Assembly (NCBI GenBank): GCA_014382685.1
Contig: JACNJG010000086.1
Coordinates: 1-15,772, forward strand
Direction of reading: 5' to 3'
From: Candidatus Cloacimonadota bacterium
GTDB lineage: Bacteria > Cloacimonadota > Cloacimonadia > JGIOTU-2
Length of the DNA stretch: 15,772 bases
Below, in pieces: positions 1 to 7,290 of the stretch. The position numbers and the translations under genes are program-made. The notes under the pieces were generated by a model that saw only the letters and a list, made by a program, of their open reading frames with translations, did not search any database and was not told where the DNA came from. Every line of letters starts with the position of its first letter. Position 1 is the first letter of the stretch.

Positions 1-60
1 AAATCTAACAAATATTCCTACTTTATTGACACAATAAGGGAAAAAATTAAGAAAAAGTAA
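1..60 (+). CDS. 3' end of an unidentified CDS (partial)
   Basis: Frame 1 is open from the first base and ends in TAA at 58-60, giving the last 19 residues of a protein that begins outside the window. The tail is lysine-rich and ends in IREKIKKK. It is too short to assign a family. The next gene starts 25 nt later with its own ribosome binding site, so the two may be co-transcribed. That this frame is really coding is an inference from the open frame, the charged tail and the tight spacing. Confidence 0.5.
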   Translation, partial: KSNKYSYFIDTIREKIKKK

Positions 61-85
61 ATTAATCCTTTATAAAGGAGTAAAC

Positions 86-379
86 ATGGATAAGAAAAAA
101 ATGGATGAATTTAAAGTAAAGGGCGAAGAACTTCTTTCAAAGGTGAAAGAGATCATTCATGAAGGCAATATTCGCAAAATAATCATCAAGAATGACAGCG
201 GCAAAACCTATCTTGAGGTACCAGTAACTGTCGGTGTGGTTGGTCTGGTTCTGGCACCTGTATGGGCAGCGATCGGCGCACTTGCAGCGCTTGCATCCAG
301 TTTCAATATTCAGGTGATCAAAAAAGAGGAAAAAGAAGAACCTGAAGATAAAAAAGATGTTCCCGCAAAGAAAAAATAA
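86..379 (+). CDS. DUF4342 domain-containing small protein
   Basis: This 97-residue protein matches my recollection of the DUF4342 family. Residues 8-40 form a charged helical part with the family-like stretch VKEIIHEGNIRKIIIKN. A short strand segment containing GKTYLEVPVTVG follows, then one hydrophobic segment at about residues 47-73 that could be a membrane helix or hairpin. The tail after residue 80 is rich in Lys, Glu and Asp. There is no signal peptide. The start is supported by AAGGAG at 75-80, five bases upstream of the ATG. The molecular function of the family is unknown to me. The family call is from memory of its conserved core, not from a search. Confidence 0.85.
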   Translation: MDKKKMDEFKVKGEELLSKVKEIIHEGNIRKIIIKNDSGKTYLEVPVTVGVVGLVLAPVWAAIGALAALASSFNIQVIKKEEKEEPEDKKDVPAKKK

Positions 380-399
380 TCAGCTTTGAAATGCGAGAT

Positions 400-425
400 A
401 AGGGTTCCTGAAATATGGAGCCCTT
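400..425 (+). terminator. Imperfect hairpin, possible terminator after the DUF4342 gene
   Basis: AAGGGTTCC at 400-408 can pair with GGAGCCCTT at 417-425 (one G:U pair) around an 8-nt loop. An outer GATAAG/CTTATC pair could extend it with a bulge. It is followed by TTGTCTTATC rather than a clean U-run, so termination is only possible. It lies 20 nt after the stop codon. The rest of 380-508 shows nothing except the ribosome binding site of the next gene. Confidence 0.35.
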
Positions 426-508
426 TGTCTTATCAAAACAGAATTAGCACATAGAACTGAAATCCATGAAGATACAAGATTAAGTAAAGCATCAACAAAG
501 GAGACCTC

Positions 509-1765
509 ATGATAAATCATTTTAAAATAATAAAAGAGCTGGATTTTGTACGTATTGCCGGCAGTGAAGGGGAGAAACGGGCAAGGGAGATAATATCGTC
601 CTATTGTAAAAAACTTGGTTTTGAACCCAAGATAGAATCATTTGATATCACGACTTTTGAACCCGGCACTGCAACAATAAAGATTGATACAAAAACATTC
701 GAAGCAGTTCCTTTCGGGCTCAATGAAAGTGCAGTACTTGAAGGTGAATTGGTCTTTCTTGAGAATAAAGACGTGATCGCATACAACAAAAATGCTTATA
801 AAGATAAGATCGTTCTCTCAATGGGTTATACAAGAAAACTGGGACCCGACCTGAAAAAAAGCGGTATCAAAGCATACATTGTGATCGGCGGACCGGAAAG
901 AAAAGCCGTTAGTTTATCCCACAGGCAAAAGCTTCATAAAGAAGGATATGTGCCGATGGTCACGGTTTCCTATGAGGATGGAATGAAGCTTGCAAAAAAA
1001 TCCAGCGCACATATTTCGCTTTCAATTTCTCAAAAAGTTCATAAAAAGAAAGCCCACAACATTATTGTTGATATCCCGGGAAAAAATAAAAAAGATGATA
1101 ATCTTACTCTTGCTGTTGGTCATTATGACACAGTATCCCGAAGTCCCGGTGCCTCTGATAATGCAGGCGGAACCATATCTCTGATCAAAGCTATCGAGTA
1201 CTTTTCCAAACATCAGCCGGCTCGTGATCTGCGAGTGATATTTTTCTCAGGTGAAGAACTGGGGCTCCTTGGTAGTCAAAATTATGTGAAAACCCACCTC
1301 GATGAGATCAAAGACAGGGTCGGCTTAGTTCTCAATTTTGATGTGTCCGGTGATCCTGTTGGCTCGGATGGGATGAGAGTTGTCGGTACAAATGAACTCC
1401 TCGGCTATTGTGAGGGTCTTATGAAAGAAGTGGGCATCCTGTATAATGCAAAATTAGATATTTACAGCAGCGACAACATGCCTTTTTCCGTGTATGAAAT
1501 ACCTTCTGTGAGCATTGCCAGATTTGGTGGTAAAGCATCATTTCATATACATACACCCGGTGATAATGCAAAGAATGTTTCTGCGAATGGTTATAAAAAT
1601 ACGATCAATACTGCGATCGTTCTCCTGAAACATATCTTGAATGCAGATATCTATCCTGTGAAAAAAGATATAGACGCTTCTCTTCGCGATAAGATTGAAA
1701 AGTATATCTGGAATCTAAATTACGAGAAACCAGAGCTTGAATGGAAACCGAAGTATAAGAAATAG
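509..1765 (+). CDS. M28-family zinc aminopeptidase with PA-like insert, cytoplasmic
   Basis: This 418-residue metallopeptidase should remove N-terminal amino acids using two zinc ions. The M28 ligand set is complete: H205 and D207 in GHYDTV, the bridging D217 in GASDNAGG, E249/E250 in FFSGEELG (catalytic base plus ligand), D278 in NFDVSGD and H348 in HIHTPGD. Residues of about 75-175, before the metal-binding core, resemble the PA-type insert common in this family. No signal peptide or lipobox is present, so it is probably cytoplasmic, whereas many bacterial M28 enzymes are exported. AAGGAG at 498-503 lies 5 nt before the ATG and supports the start. Substrate preference cannot be read from the sequence. 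The lysine-rich C-terminal tail (about 385-418) lies outside the catalytic core. Neighbours give no functional link. Confidence 0.93.
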   Translation: MINHFKIIKELDFVRIAGSEGEKRAREIISSYCKKLGFEPKIESFDITTFEPGTATIKIDTKTFEAVPFGLNESAVLEGELVFLENKDVIAYNKNAYKDKIVLSMGYTRKLGPDLKKSGIKAYIVIGGPERKAVSLSHRQKLHKEGYVPMVTVSYEDGMKLAKKSSAHISLSISQKVHKKKAHNIIVDIPGKNKKDDNLTLAVGHYDTVSRSPGASDNAGGTISLIKAIEYFSKHQPARDLRVIFFSGEELGLLGSQNYVKTHLDEIKDRVGLVLNFDVSGDPVGSDGMRVVGTNELLGYCEGLMKEVGILYNAKLDIYSSDNMPFSVYEIPSVSIARFGGKASFHIHTPGDNAKNVSANGYKNTINTAIVLLKHILNADIYPVKKDIDASLRDKIEKYIWNLNYEKPELEWKPKYKK

Positions 1766-1810
1766 ATGGAAAATTTACAAGACATATTGTTAAGTTCTCT
1801 TTCAAGAATA

Positions 1811-1839
1811 TTGACAACAATCAATTAGCATGATATTAA
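1811..1839 (+). promoter_or_regulatory. Candidate sigma70-type promoter for the REC-PAS gene
   Basis: TTGACA at 1811-1816 is separated by exactly 17 nt from TATTAA at 1834-1839, which is preceded by TGA (an extended -10 TGn). This would start transcription near 1846 and leave a leader of about 95 nt before the ATG at 1940. A short AAACTT/AAGTTT dyad (1838-1843 with 1851-1856) overlaps the predicted start. The -10 matches TATAAT at four of six positions. This is a pattern match only. Confidence 0.45.
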
Positions 1840-1939
1840 ACTTCGGATTTAAGTTTGAGCTATGGTATTCCAATAATATGAAAAATAAATATCTTACAGA
1901 TAAAAATATTAGCAAACAAAATTTTCTATAGGTTGTTTT

Positions 1940-4264
1940 ATGGAAACATTAGATATTACGATTTTATACGCAGAGGATGAAGTGCTCATTCTCAACTCAG
2001 CGAGCATGATCCTGGAAAAAAGAGTAAAGAAAGTTTATACAGCTCAGGATGGTGAGGAGGGTCTGCAGCTCTTTGAAAAATTCCACCCTGATGTGGTTAT
2101 TGTAGATATCGTCATGCCCAGTATGGATGGATTGATGATGGCTCGAAAGATCAAGGCAATTGATCCATCTACGATCATAATTGTACTTTCTGCGTTTGAT
2201 AAGAAAGAGAACCTTCTCGAAGCAATAAGTATTGGTGTCGACCGCTTTTTGCCAAAGCCCCTGAACTATGACCATTTACTCAAAATCATTAATGAACTGC
2301 ATTCCGAAAAGATACTTGAGAGAAGAGTGGAAAAAGAGAAGTCAGCTCGTCAAATGGTAGAGCTTGAGCTTGCCAAAAGCGAACAGAAATATCAAGACCT
2401 ATATAATAATGCACCGGATATGTATTTTTCCGTGTCTCCCGATGGCACCGTGAAAGATGTGAATGAATTTGGGGCTGTTTATCTTGGATATACCAAAGAG
2501 GAAATTATTGGGAAATCAGTTTGGAAGGTTGTTCATGAGGATGATCTTCAAGAAGTGAAAAAGCTGTTTTCAGAGATATTCAAGAAGAGGGAAGAATTCA
2601 GTGAGCTCGAGTTTCGAAAAGTAAGAAAAGACGGTTCAATTCTACAGGTGCAAGAGCGCACGCAGATCATTTTTGACGACAAGGGAATTCCCTCTGAAAT
2701 CAGGATAATATGCAGAGATATTACGGACAGGCAGCGCGTCCAACATGCTCTTGAAGAAAGCGAAGAGCGTTACAGACTCGCAGTAGAACAAACAGGTCAG
2801 GTCGTGTTTGATGCGGATTATTCGAATCAAACCATTGAAGTAGTTGGTGCGGTTGAAGAACTTTTCGGATATTCATCAGAAGATATAACTTGTTTTCTAT
2901 CCTTCAATGATGCAGTTTTGTTCATTCATCCTAATGATAAGGACGATGTGCTCAATGCTGTCGGAAAGGCAATTAAAACCAGCAAACGGTTTAAGCTTGA
3001 ATGCAGATTGCAAAAAAAAGACAAGGATTACATGTATGCTGAAGTGAATGGTGTATGCCTTATTAATTCTGATGGAGAAGTGATAAGAATTCTCGGCTCG
3101 ATCGCAGACATCACGCTTAGAAAACAGAATGAAGCAAAGTTGCAGGAAATGCATGAGTATATACGCAATCTCATAGAAAGTTCTCTCACCATGTTCATCT
3201 CAGTGGATAATGACCGAAAGATCATCGAGTTCAACAGTGCTGCAGAGAAAAATTTTGGATATAAGAAGAAAGAAGTTATCGGAGAGCACGTAAAGTTGCT
3301 CTATGCAGATGCTGACGAATGTGTTCGAATTGGCAAATTAATTCAGAAAAATGGAACATTCTATGGTATTGTAAGAAACAAAAGGAAGAGCGGGGAAGAA
3401 TTTGTCAGTTATCTCTCCTCAGCGTTGATGCAGGATGCACAAGGTAATCAGATTGGAAGTGTGGGTAATTCAATTGATATTACCGAATCACAGAAAAAAG
3501 AAAAGGAACTGAAGCTCAAAGAAGAACTTTACAGAACTCTTGTAGAAACTGCTCAAAATGGATTTTCTATTCTTGATCTCGAAGGAAATATTGTGTTTTG
3601 CAACAAATATAAAGCAGAGATGTTCGGTTATGAAGATCCAAAAGAGTTAGTTGGCAAATCGGGAATCGAGCTTGTGGCGCCTGATGATAGAGACAGGGCA
3701 GCAAGAAAACTGCGAAATTTGATCGAGTCGGATAGTGATATTATCCATATGGAGTTGAACTTAATGAGAAAAGACGGTTCTATCTTTCCAGCATACTTTC
3801 AAGCATCTATCATACATGATGATGAGGGTAATCCGATACAAATTATGGATACAATGACTGATGTTTCTAAGCGAATTGAAAAAGAAGATAATTTTAATGA
3901 AAAGAGAGAGTGGCATAAAGGGCTTCTGAACGATCTTCCTGTTGCAATTCAGGAGTTTGATAAAGCCGGAACCATAACTTTCGTAAACGATCAGGTAGCT
4001 TCTTTATTTGGATATACAAAAGAAGAGCTGCTTGATAAAAATATTGGGAAATTGTTTAATTCTGAAAAAGGGGATTCGGTTAGCATAAACAGCTATTTTG
4101 CAGATATTCTTCATAAACAATCCAAACCTTCTTCATGGAAGGGTTTGCTTAAGAAGAAGGATGGAGAGGAGATGCATATTTCTCTCGAATGGAATTATAA
4201 GAAGGATGGGCATGACCGGGTCGTTGGGTTTATTGGTGTGGTGTATACGGAACTTTGGGGTTAG
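1940..4264 (+). CDS. Response-regulator receiver protein with five PAS domains and no output domain
   Basis: This 774-residue cytoplasmic signalling protein starts with a CheY-like receiver (about 5-120). Its acidic pair is E12/D13, the phospho-acceptor is D56 in VDIVMP, S84 follows the fourth strand and K106 lies in PKP, so it should accept phosphate. A charged coiled-coil linker (about 121-150) leads into five successive PAS/PAC units at roughly 147-265, 272-395, 404-517, 524-645 and 652-772. Each shows the FGY-type motif and most end in a DIT-type PAC motif. The protein stops directly after the last PAS unit. There is no HisKA/HATPase, GGDEF, EAL, HTH or methyl-accepting domain, and no membrane segment. 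The start has only a weak AGG at 1929-1931. It may be a stand-alone sensory adaptor or a histidine kinase that lost its C-terminus. Ligands of the PAS domains are unknown. Confidence 0.9.
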   Translation: METLDITILYAEDEVLILNSASMILEKRVKKVYTAQDGEEGLQLFEKFHPDVVIVDIVMPSMDGLMMARKIKAIDPSTIIIVLSAFDKKENLLEAISIGVDRFLPKPLNYDHLLKIINELHSEKILERRVEKEKSARQMVELELAKSEQKYQDLYNNAPDMYFSVSPDGTVKDVNEFGAVYLGYTKEEIIGKSVWKVVHEDDLQEVKKLFSEIFKKREEFSELEFRKVRKDGSILQVQERTQIIFDDKGIPSEIRIICRDITDRQRVQHALEESEERYRLAVEQTGQVVFDADYSNQTIEVVGAVEELFGYSSEDITCFLSFNDAVLFIHPNDKDDVLNAVGKAIKTSKRFKLECRLQKKDKDYMYAEVNGVCLINSDGEVIRILGSIADITLRKQNEAKLQEMHEYIRNLIESSLTMFISVDNDRKIIEFNSAAEKNFGYKKKEVIGEHVKLLYADADECVRIGKLIQKNGTFYGIVRNKRKSGEEFVSYLSSALMQDAQGNQIGSVGNSIDITESQKKEKELKLKEELYRTLVETAQNGFSILDLEGNIVFCNKYKAEMFGYEDPKELVGKSGIELVAPDDRDRAARKLRNLIESDSDIIHMELNLMRKDGSIFPAYFQASIIHDDEGNPIQIMDTMTDVSKRIEKEDNFNEKREWHKGLLNDLPVAIQEFDKAGTITFVNDQVASLFGYTKEELLDKNIGKLFNSEKGDSVSINSYFADILHKQSKPSSWKGLLKKKDGEEMHISLEWNYKKDGHDRVVGFIGVVYTELWG

Positions 4265-4375
4265 TATAATTTATTGTTGATCGAAAATAATAAGATAATC
4301 TACATATTTTAATCTGGTTACATGATAAAGAATCATTAAATGACTTTTTATTTATTACTTTGTTCAATTTATTTA

Positions 4376-4421
4376 TTGACATTTATTAACTCTAAATTTT
4401 TAAAAATTTATTCAGTATAAT
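4376..4421 (+). promoter_or_regulatory. AT-rich regulatory region with an 18-bp perfect palindrome upstream of the Cache gene
   Basis: The 238-nt gap 4265-4502 is very AT-rich and holds no ORF of note. TTGACA occurs at 4376-4381 and TATAAT at 4416-4421, 34 nt apart, which is too far for one promoter. TATAAT may be the -10 of the downstream gene with a poor -35. Between them, TAAATTTTTAAAAATTTA at 4393-4410 is a perfect 18-bp palindrome, a possible protein-binding or UP-like site. No convincing terminator for the preceding gene is seen. Confidence 0.35.
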
Positions 4422-4502
4422 GTAAAATATCATGAGCAACAAAATTCATTACCTTCGAGTCTGCAAGGTATGAAATAAAAAGCAAAAAATAAGGAGATTC
4501 GT

Positions 4503-4970
4503 ATGACCCCTAAGGTAAAAGTCTTGAGTACTTTAATTATCGTGATTTTACTGTTGGGCACTGGAAATCTAATTGCTGATGAAGCTGCTGAAGTAAAAGC
4601 TCTTGTTGAACAAGGTGTGATCATGGCTGTGATCCAAGGAGAAAAACCCACACTAAAAGCCATTCAGGATGTAAATGATCCTTTTATCAAAGAGGAACTT
4701 TACCTCTTTGCAGGTCCTTTAGATAGGATCACCATGACCGCTCATCCTTATAAGCCGCAAATAGTAAATACTGATCTGGGCACTTTTAATGATGGGCATG
4801 GTAATTATCTGTTTTTTAAATTTGCAAAAATTGCTTTAGAAAATGGTGCAGGTTGGACTGAATATTGGTGGCCCAAACCAGGAGAAGAAGAGCTCTCACA
4901 CAAAAGGACGTACGTGATGAAGGTTCCCGGCAAAGACATGTACATCGGTTGCGGGTATTATTCAGATTGA
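4503..4970 (+). CDS. Secreted single-Cache-domain protein
   Basis: This 155-residue exported protein has a Sec signal peptide (a hydrophobic stretch at about 7-21, with probable cleavage after A25 in NLIADE) followed by one small Cache-type sensor domain. Family-like landmarks are a helical N-terminal part (27-58), the strand ELYLFAG, the AHP motif at 80-82, GAGWTEYWWP at about 115-124, and a final TYVMKV...YIGCGYY. Cache domains usually bind small ligands in the periplasm as the extracellular part of chemoreceptors or kinases. Here there is no second membrane segment and no signalling module, so it would be a soluble periplasmic protein. AAGGAG at 4491-4496 supports the start. It follows a REC-PAS protein, but the 238-nt gap with its own possible promoter argues against a tight operon. 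Ligand unknown. Confidence 0.85.
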   Translation: MTPKVKVLSTLIIVILLLGTGNLIADEAAEVKALVEQGVIMAVIQGEKPTLKAIQDVNDPFIKEELYLFAGPLDRITMTAHPYKPQIVNTDLGTFNDGHGNYLFFKFAKIALENGAGWTEYWWPKPGEEELSHKRTYVMKVPGKDMYIGCGYYSD

Positions 4971-5001
4971 TATTCCGCTTATAATATAATCACAAATTTG
5001 A

Positions 5002-5030
5002 ACAAACCGCTGGATGATCCAGCGGTTTGT
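5002..5030 (+). terminator. Strong perfect hairpin terminator after the Cache gene
   Basis: ACAAACCGCTGGA (5002-5014) and TCCAGCGGTTTGT (5018-5030) form a perfect 13-bp stem with a 3-nt TGA loop, 31 nt after the stop codon. The 3' side continues GTTCTATTAAT, a short interrupted T-rich tract. Because the stem is symmetric it could also act on transcripts coming from the minus-strand operon, which has no better terminator before it. Confidence 0.75.
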
Positions 5031-5064
5031 GTTCTATTAATAACAAATACAGCACATTCCGTAT

Positions 5065-5307
5065 TTAATCAATCAATACCTCGTGGCTTTGGCACGGGAT
5101 TTCCTTATTTTCTCTCCTGATAGGGGAGATGTCAGTCGAATGATTGACAGAGGGGTGGAATAATGAAAATTCATGTTTCAGCATTATGGCTGAAATAAAG
5201 TTGGCGAAATACTCCTTGGCTTTACCACGGAGATAGTCAACTTTAAGAATTTTCTTTAATTCTATGTAAACAATCAGGAAACGAGTAATCGTGTAACTAT
5301 TTTTCAA
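5065..5307 (-). repeat. Probable degenerate dispersed repeat in the convergent intergenic region; 80-codon ORF doubtful
   Basis: The gap 4971-5363 holds the hairpin above and this segment. An 80-codon minus-strand frame is open, but it lacks a Shine-Dalgarno sequence, has no recognisable domain and sits between two convergent gene ends. On the minus strand the DNA reads CCCCTCTGTCAATCATTCGA then CTGACATCTCCCC, with TGTCA/TGACA and CTCTCC/GGGGAG inverted pairs. This CCCCTCTGTCA...TGACATCTCCCC layout resembles intergenic repeats I recall from genomes of this superphylum, whose chance translations give PSV...TDISPxRxEN-like peptides. That resemblance is a recollection, not a search result. No terminal inverted repeats or target duplications are evident. 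It could still be a small real gene. Confidence 0.4.
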
Positions 5308-5363
5308 AGATCAAACTTCTGCAAAATAAAATGATATCCAGGAAATAACCTTTGGATTACTAT

Positions 5364-7184
5364 CTAGTTTGTTTTTGTGACTGTTTTAATTAAGATGCAC
5401 TTTTTATATTCTTCTCCAGAATCGGTTTTCATTTTGTAAAAATACATTCCTGATGAAACAGGTGAGTTCAACTCATCAGCTCCATTCCAGCTCACAGAAT
5501 ACTCTCCTGCATTCATTTTTTGTGAAACCAGTGTCTTTACCTTCTGGCCTTTAAGGTTAAATATTTCAATACGAACTTCTGATGAGACTTCCAGAGAATA
5601 TTCAATATTGGTCTCCGGATTGAAGGGATTTGGGAAATTTTGCTTTAATTTGAAAGCTTTCAAATCAACTATATAATTATCTATATCTGCAACTCCACCT
5701 TCCCAATAAATATCGTCTATAGCGAATTCACATTGCGTTCCGTTAACTTCCAGTATCACAAATTCGTAACTTAACATTCTTAGATCTATCAAGTCACCTC
5801 TTATATCTTCTACAGGTATAGTTGCTTGTGCCCATTCACCATTTCTCTCAAGCCCGTAAGCAGTCTGATTGGCTGGGAATTCAACATATGACTGATTACC
5901 CCAGGCATCGATGATGCCAATTTGAAATGCTACATGAGCAGGAATCTTGATCATGAATTTTAGGAAACCTTCACCGAAATTATAAAGGTTCACAGGTTGA
6001 GTTGACATAATCCCTGCACCGAACCAACCGAGTCCTGTTGTAATCCAGGAGATACCGTTTTCACCCTCGTAAGGAGGAATACTGCCATCAGTAAGCGTAC
6101 CTTCCCAGACATAAATTTCGGCTGTTGATCCTGCTTGTAAACTGTTATTTACAGGTGTTTCATCGGTAAATATGCCAAATGTACCGCTTTCAAATTCAGG
6201 TGGACCGATATGAACTTCACCCTGTCCGTACCACTCCATCACTCTAATGTAATCGATATACATTTCCGCAGGGAATGGCATGGAAACAGGAAGGCCACTA
6301 CCGGGGTCTCCCAGATTATAAGCATCGGTAAAAGCACCACCTATCGCCAAGTTAGCTATTAAATAAAATGGTTGTTGAAATTCAGTAGATACACTGTCTA
6401 TAGCAAATGGTTCAGTATAAAGATCATATTCAGTGTCATTATCAATGACAGTAAAACGCAGACTATCTTCATCCCAATAGGTTCTGTATGTAAGAAAACG
6501 ATTGACCAAAGGATCAGAATAGTTGTAGTAAGGACGACAGAAGTCATCATCAGGATCCCATGAAAGACTGGCTGCACCTGATGGATTCTCTGGTGTAATA
6601 GCAGCTTCGGAAAAAAATATTGCATTGGCAGCGACGGATTGATTTACCGTGGAATTATTCTGACCATTTCCACCGTTGTGCTCATCGTGCAGGTCACGGA
6701 AGGCTTGTTTAGCACCCATCTCCATCATATCTATCTCACCGCAGGAGGGCCAACCGTAATTGGAAGTTCCCAGCATCCAAACAGCAGGCCAGCCACCCAG
6801 GTCAAGGTCTGGAACGCTAACTCTGGTTTCCACAACTCCATATTTTATGGAAACTTTCGATTTTGTGTTTAATCTGCCAGATGTGTAATTCAATGGATTT
6901 CCCCACTGATCCACGATGTCGGGACCTGATTCTTGTATTGCTGTTATTTTAAGAGCATTATTGCCGGGCTCGTTTGGAATCTCAGCAATTTCTACATTGT
7001 TCTCATGATAATATTCCAGCTCTCCGTTTCCCCAGCCCCAGGCTCCATTGCCAGTTTCGATGATCCAATTATCAAGATTTTCAAAATTTTCTTCCCAGAT
7101 CACATCACCAATTTGGGCAAGTAGAAGATTTACTGAGAAAGTCAGAATTATCAGTAAAAAGAGTGTTATGATATATCTATGCAT
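5364..7184 (-). CDS. Secreted GH16 beta-glucanase (laminarinase-like) with CBM-like module and Por/T9SS-type sorting domain
   Basis: This 606-residue enzyme should hydrolyse internal beta-1,3 (or mixed beta-1,3/1,4) glucan linkages. A Sec signal peptide (1-23, ending LLLAQ) is followed by a GH16 domain (about 28-318). The GH16 active-site signature is GEIDMMEM: nucleophile E150, D152 and acid/base E155, of the EXDXXE type used by laminarinases. A beta-sandwich module (334-497) is closely similar to two modules in the divergent GH16 gene. Residues 511-600 carry a PNPFNP motif and a FlgD-like Ig fold ending SSGMYFYKM, typical of Por/type IX C-terminal sorting domains, so export beyond the outer membrane is expected. 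No clear Shine-Dalgarno precedes the ATG, only an A-run. It is the last gene of the minus-strand operon. The exact linkage is inferred from the family. Confidence 0.93.
   Translation of the reverse strand: MHRYIITLFLLIILTFSVNLLLAQIGDVIWEENFENLDNWIIETGNGAWGWGNGELEYYHENNVEIAEIPNEPGNNALKITAIQESGPDIVDQWGNPLNYTSGRLNTKSKVSIKYGVVETRVSVPDLDLGGWPAVWMLGTSNYGWPSCGEIDMMEMGAKQAFRDLHDEHNGGNGQNNSTVNQSVAANAIFFSEAAITPENPSGAASLSWDPDDDFCRPYYNYSDPLVNRFLTYRTYWDEDSLRFTVIDNDTEYDLYTEPFAIDSVSTEFQQPFYLIANLAIGGAFTDAYNLGDPGSGLPVSMPFPAEMYIDYIRVMEWYGQGEVHIGPPEFESGTFGIFTDETPVNNSLQAGSTAEIYVWEGTLTDGSIPPYEGENGISWITTGLGWFGAGIMSTQPVNLYNFGEGFLKFMIKIPAHVAFQIGIIDAWGNQSYVEFPANQTAYGLERNGEWAQATIPVEDIRGDLIDLRMLSYEFVILEVNGTQCEFAIDDIYWEGGVADIDNYIVDLKAFKLKQNFPNPFNPETNIEYSLEVSSEVRIEIFNLKGQKVKTLVSQKMNAGEYSVSWNGADELNSPVSSGMYFYKMKTDSGEEYKKCILIKTVTKTN
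5694..6185 (-). repeat. CBM-like module copy 1 (inside the GH16 gene at 5364-7184)
   Basis: This encodes residues 334-497. It begins GTFGIFTDETPV, includes EIYVWEGTL, GWFGAGI, FMIKIPA and EFPANQT, and ends QCEFAIDDIYWEGG. The same landmarks recur in order in two copies at 13537-14025 and 14341-14823 on the other strand. It is probably an all-beta carbohydrate-binding module attached to the GH16 catalytic domain, but I cannot name its CBM family. Confidence 0.8.
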
Positions 7185-7224
7185 ATTTTTTTTTTCTGAA
7201 TTTTCACAATTTTCTGTAATACAT

Positions 7225-7258
7225 AAACCCGGTCAACGAATGAACATTAACCGGGTTT
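7225..7258 (-). terminator. Hairpin between lipoprotein and GH16 genes (attenuator or processing site)
   Basis: AAACCCGGT at 7225-7233 pairs perfectly with ACCGGGTTT at 7250-7258 around a 16-nt loop. It lies between the lipoprotein stop codon (7291) and the GH16 start (7184). On the minus strand the stem is followed by ATGTATTACAG, not a U-run. It is therefore more likely an attenuator, RNA-stabilising or processing hairpin than a full terminator. No operator-like palindrome is present in this gap, which suggests that GH16 relies on read-through. Confidence 0.5.
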
Positions 7259-7290
7259 CATTATTGAATTTCAGTTGTTATTGAGAAGGA

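Noticed and set aside
4376..4421. TTGACA at 4376 and TATAAT at 4416 as one sigma70 promoter
   Set aside because: The spacing is 34 nt, twice the normal distance.
5065..5307. 80-codon minus-strand ORF as a confident protein-coding gene
   Set aside because: No ribosome binding site, no domain, convergent gene ends on both sides, and a nucleotide pattern that looks like a structured repeat.
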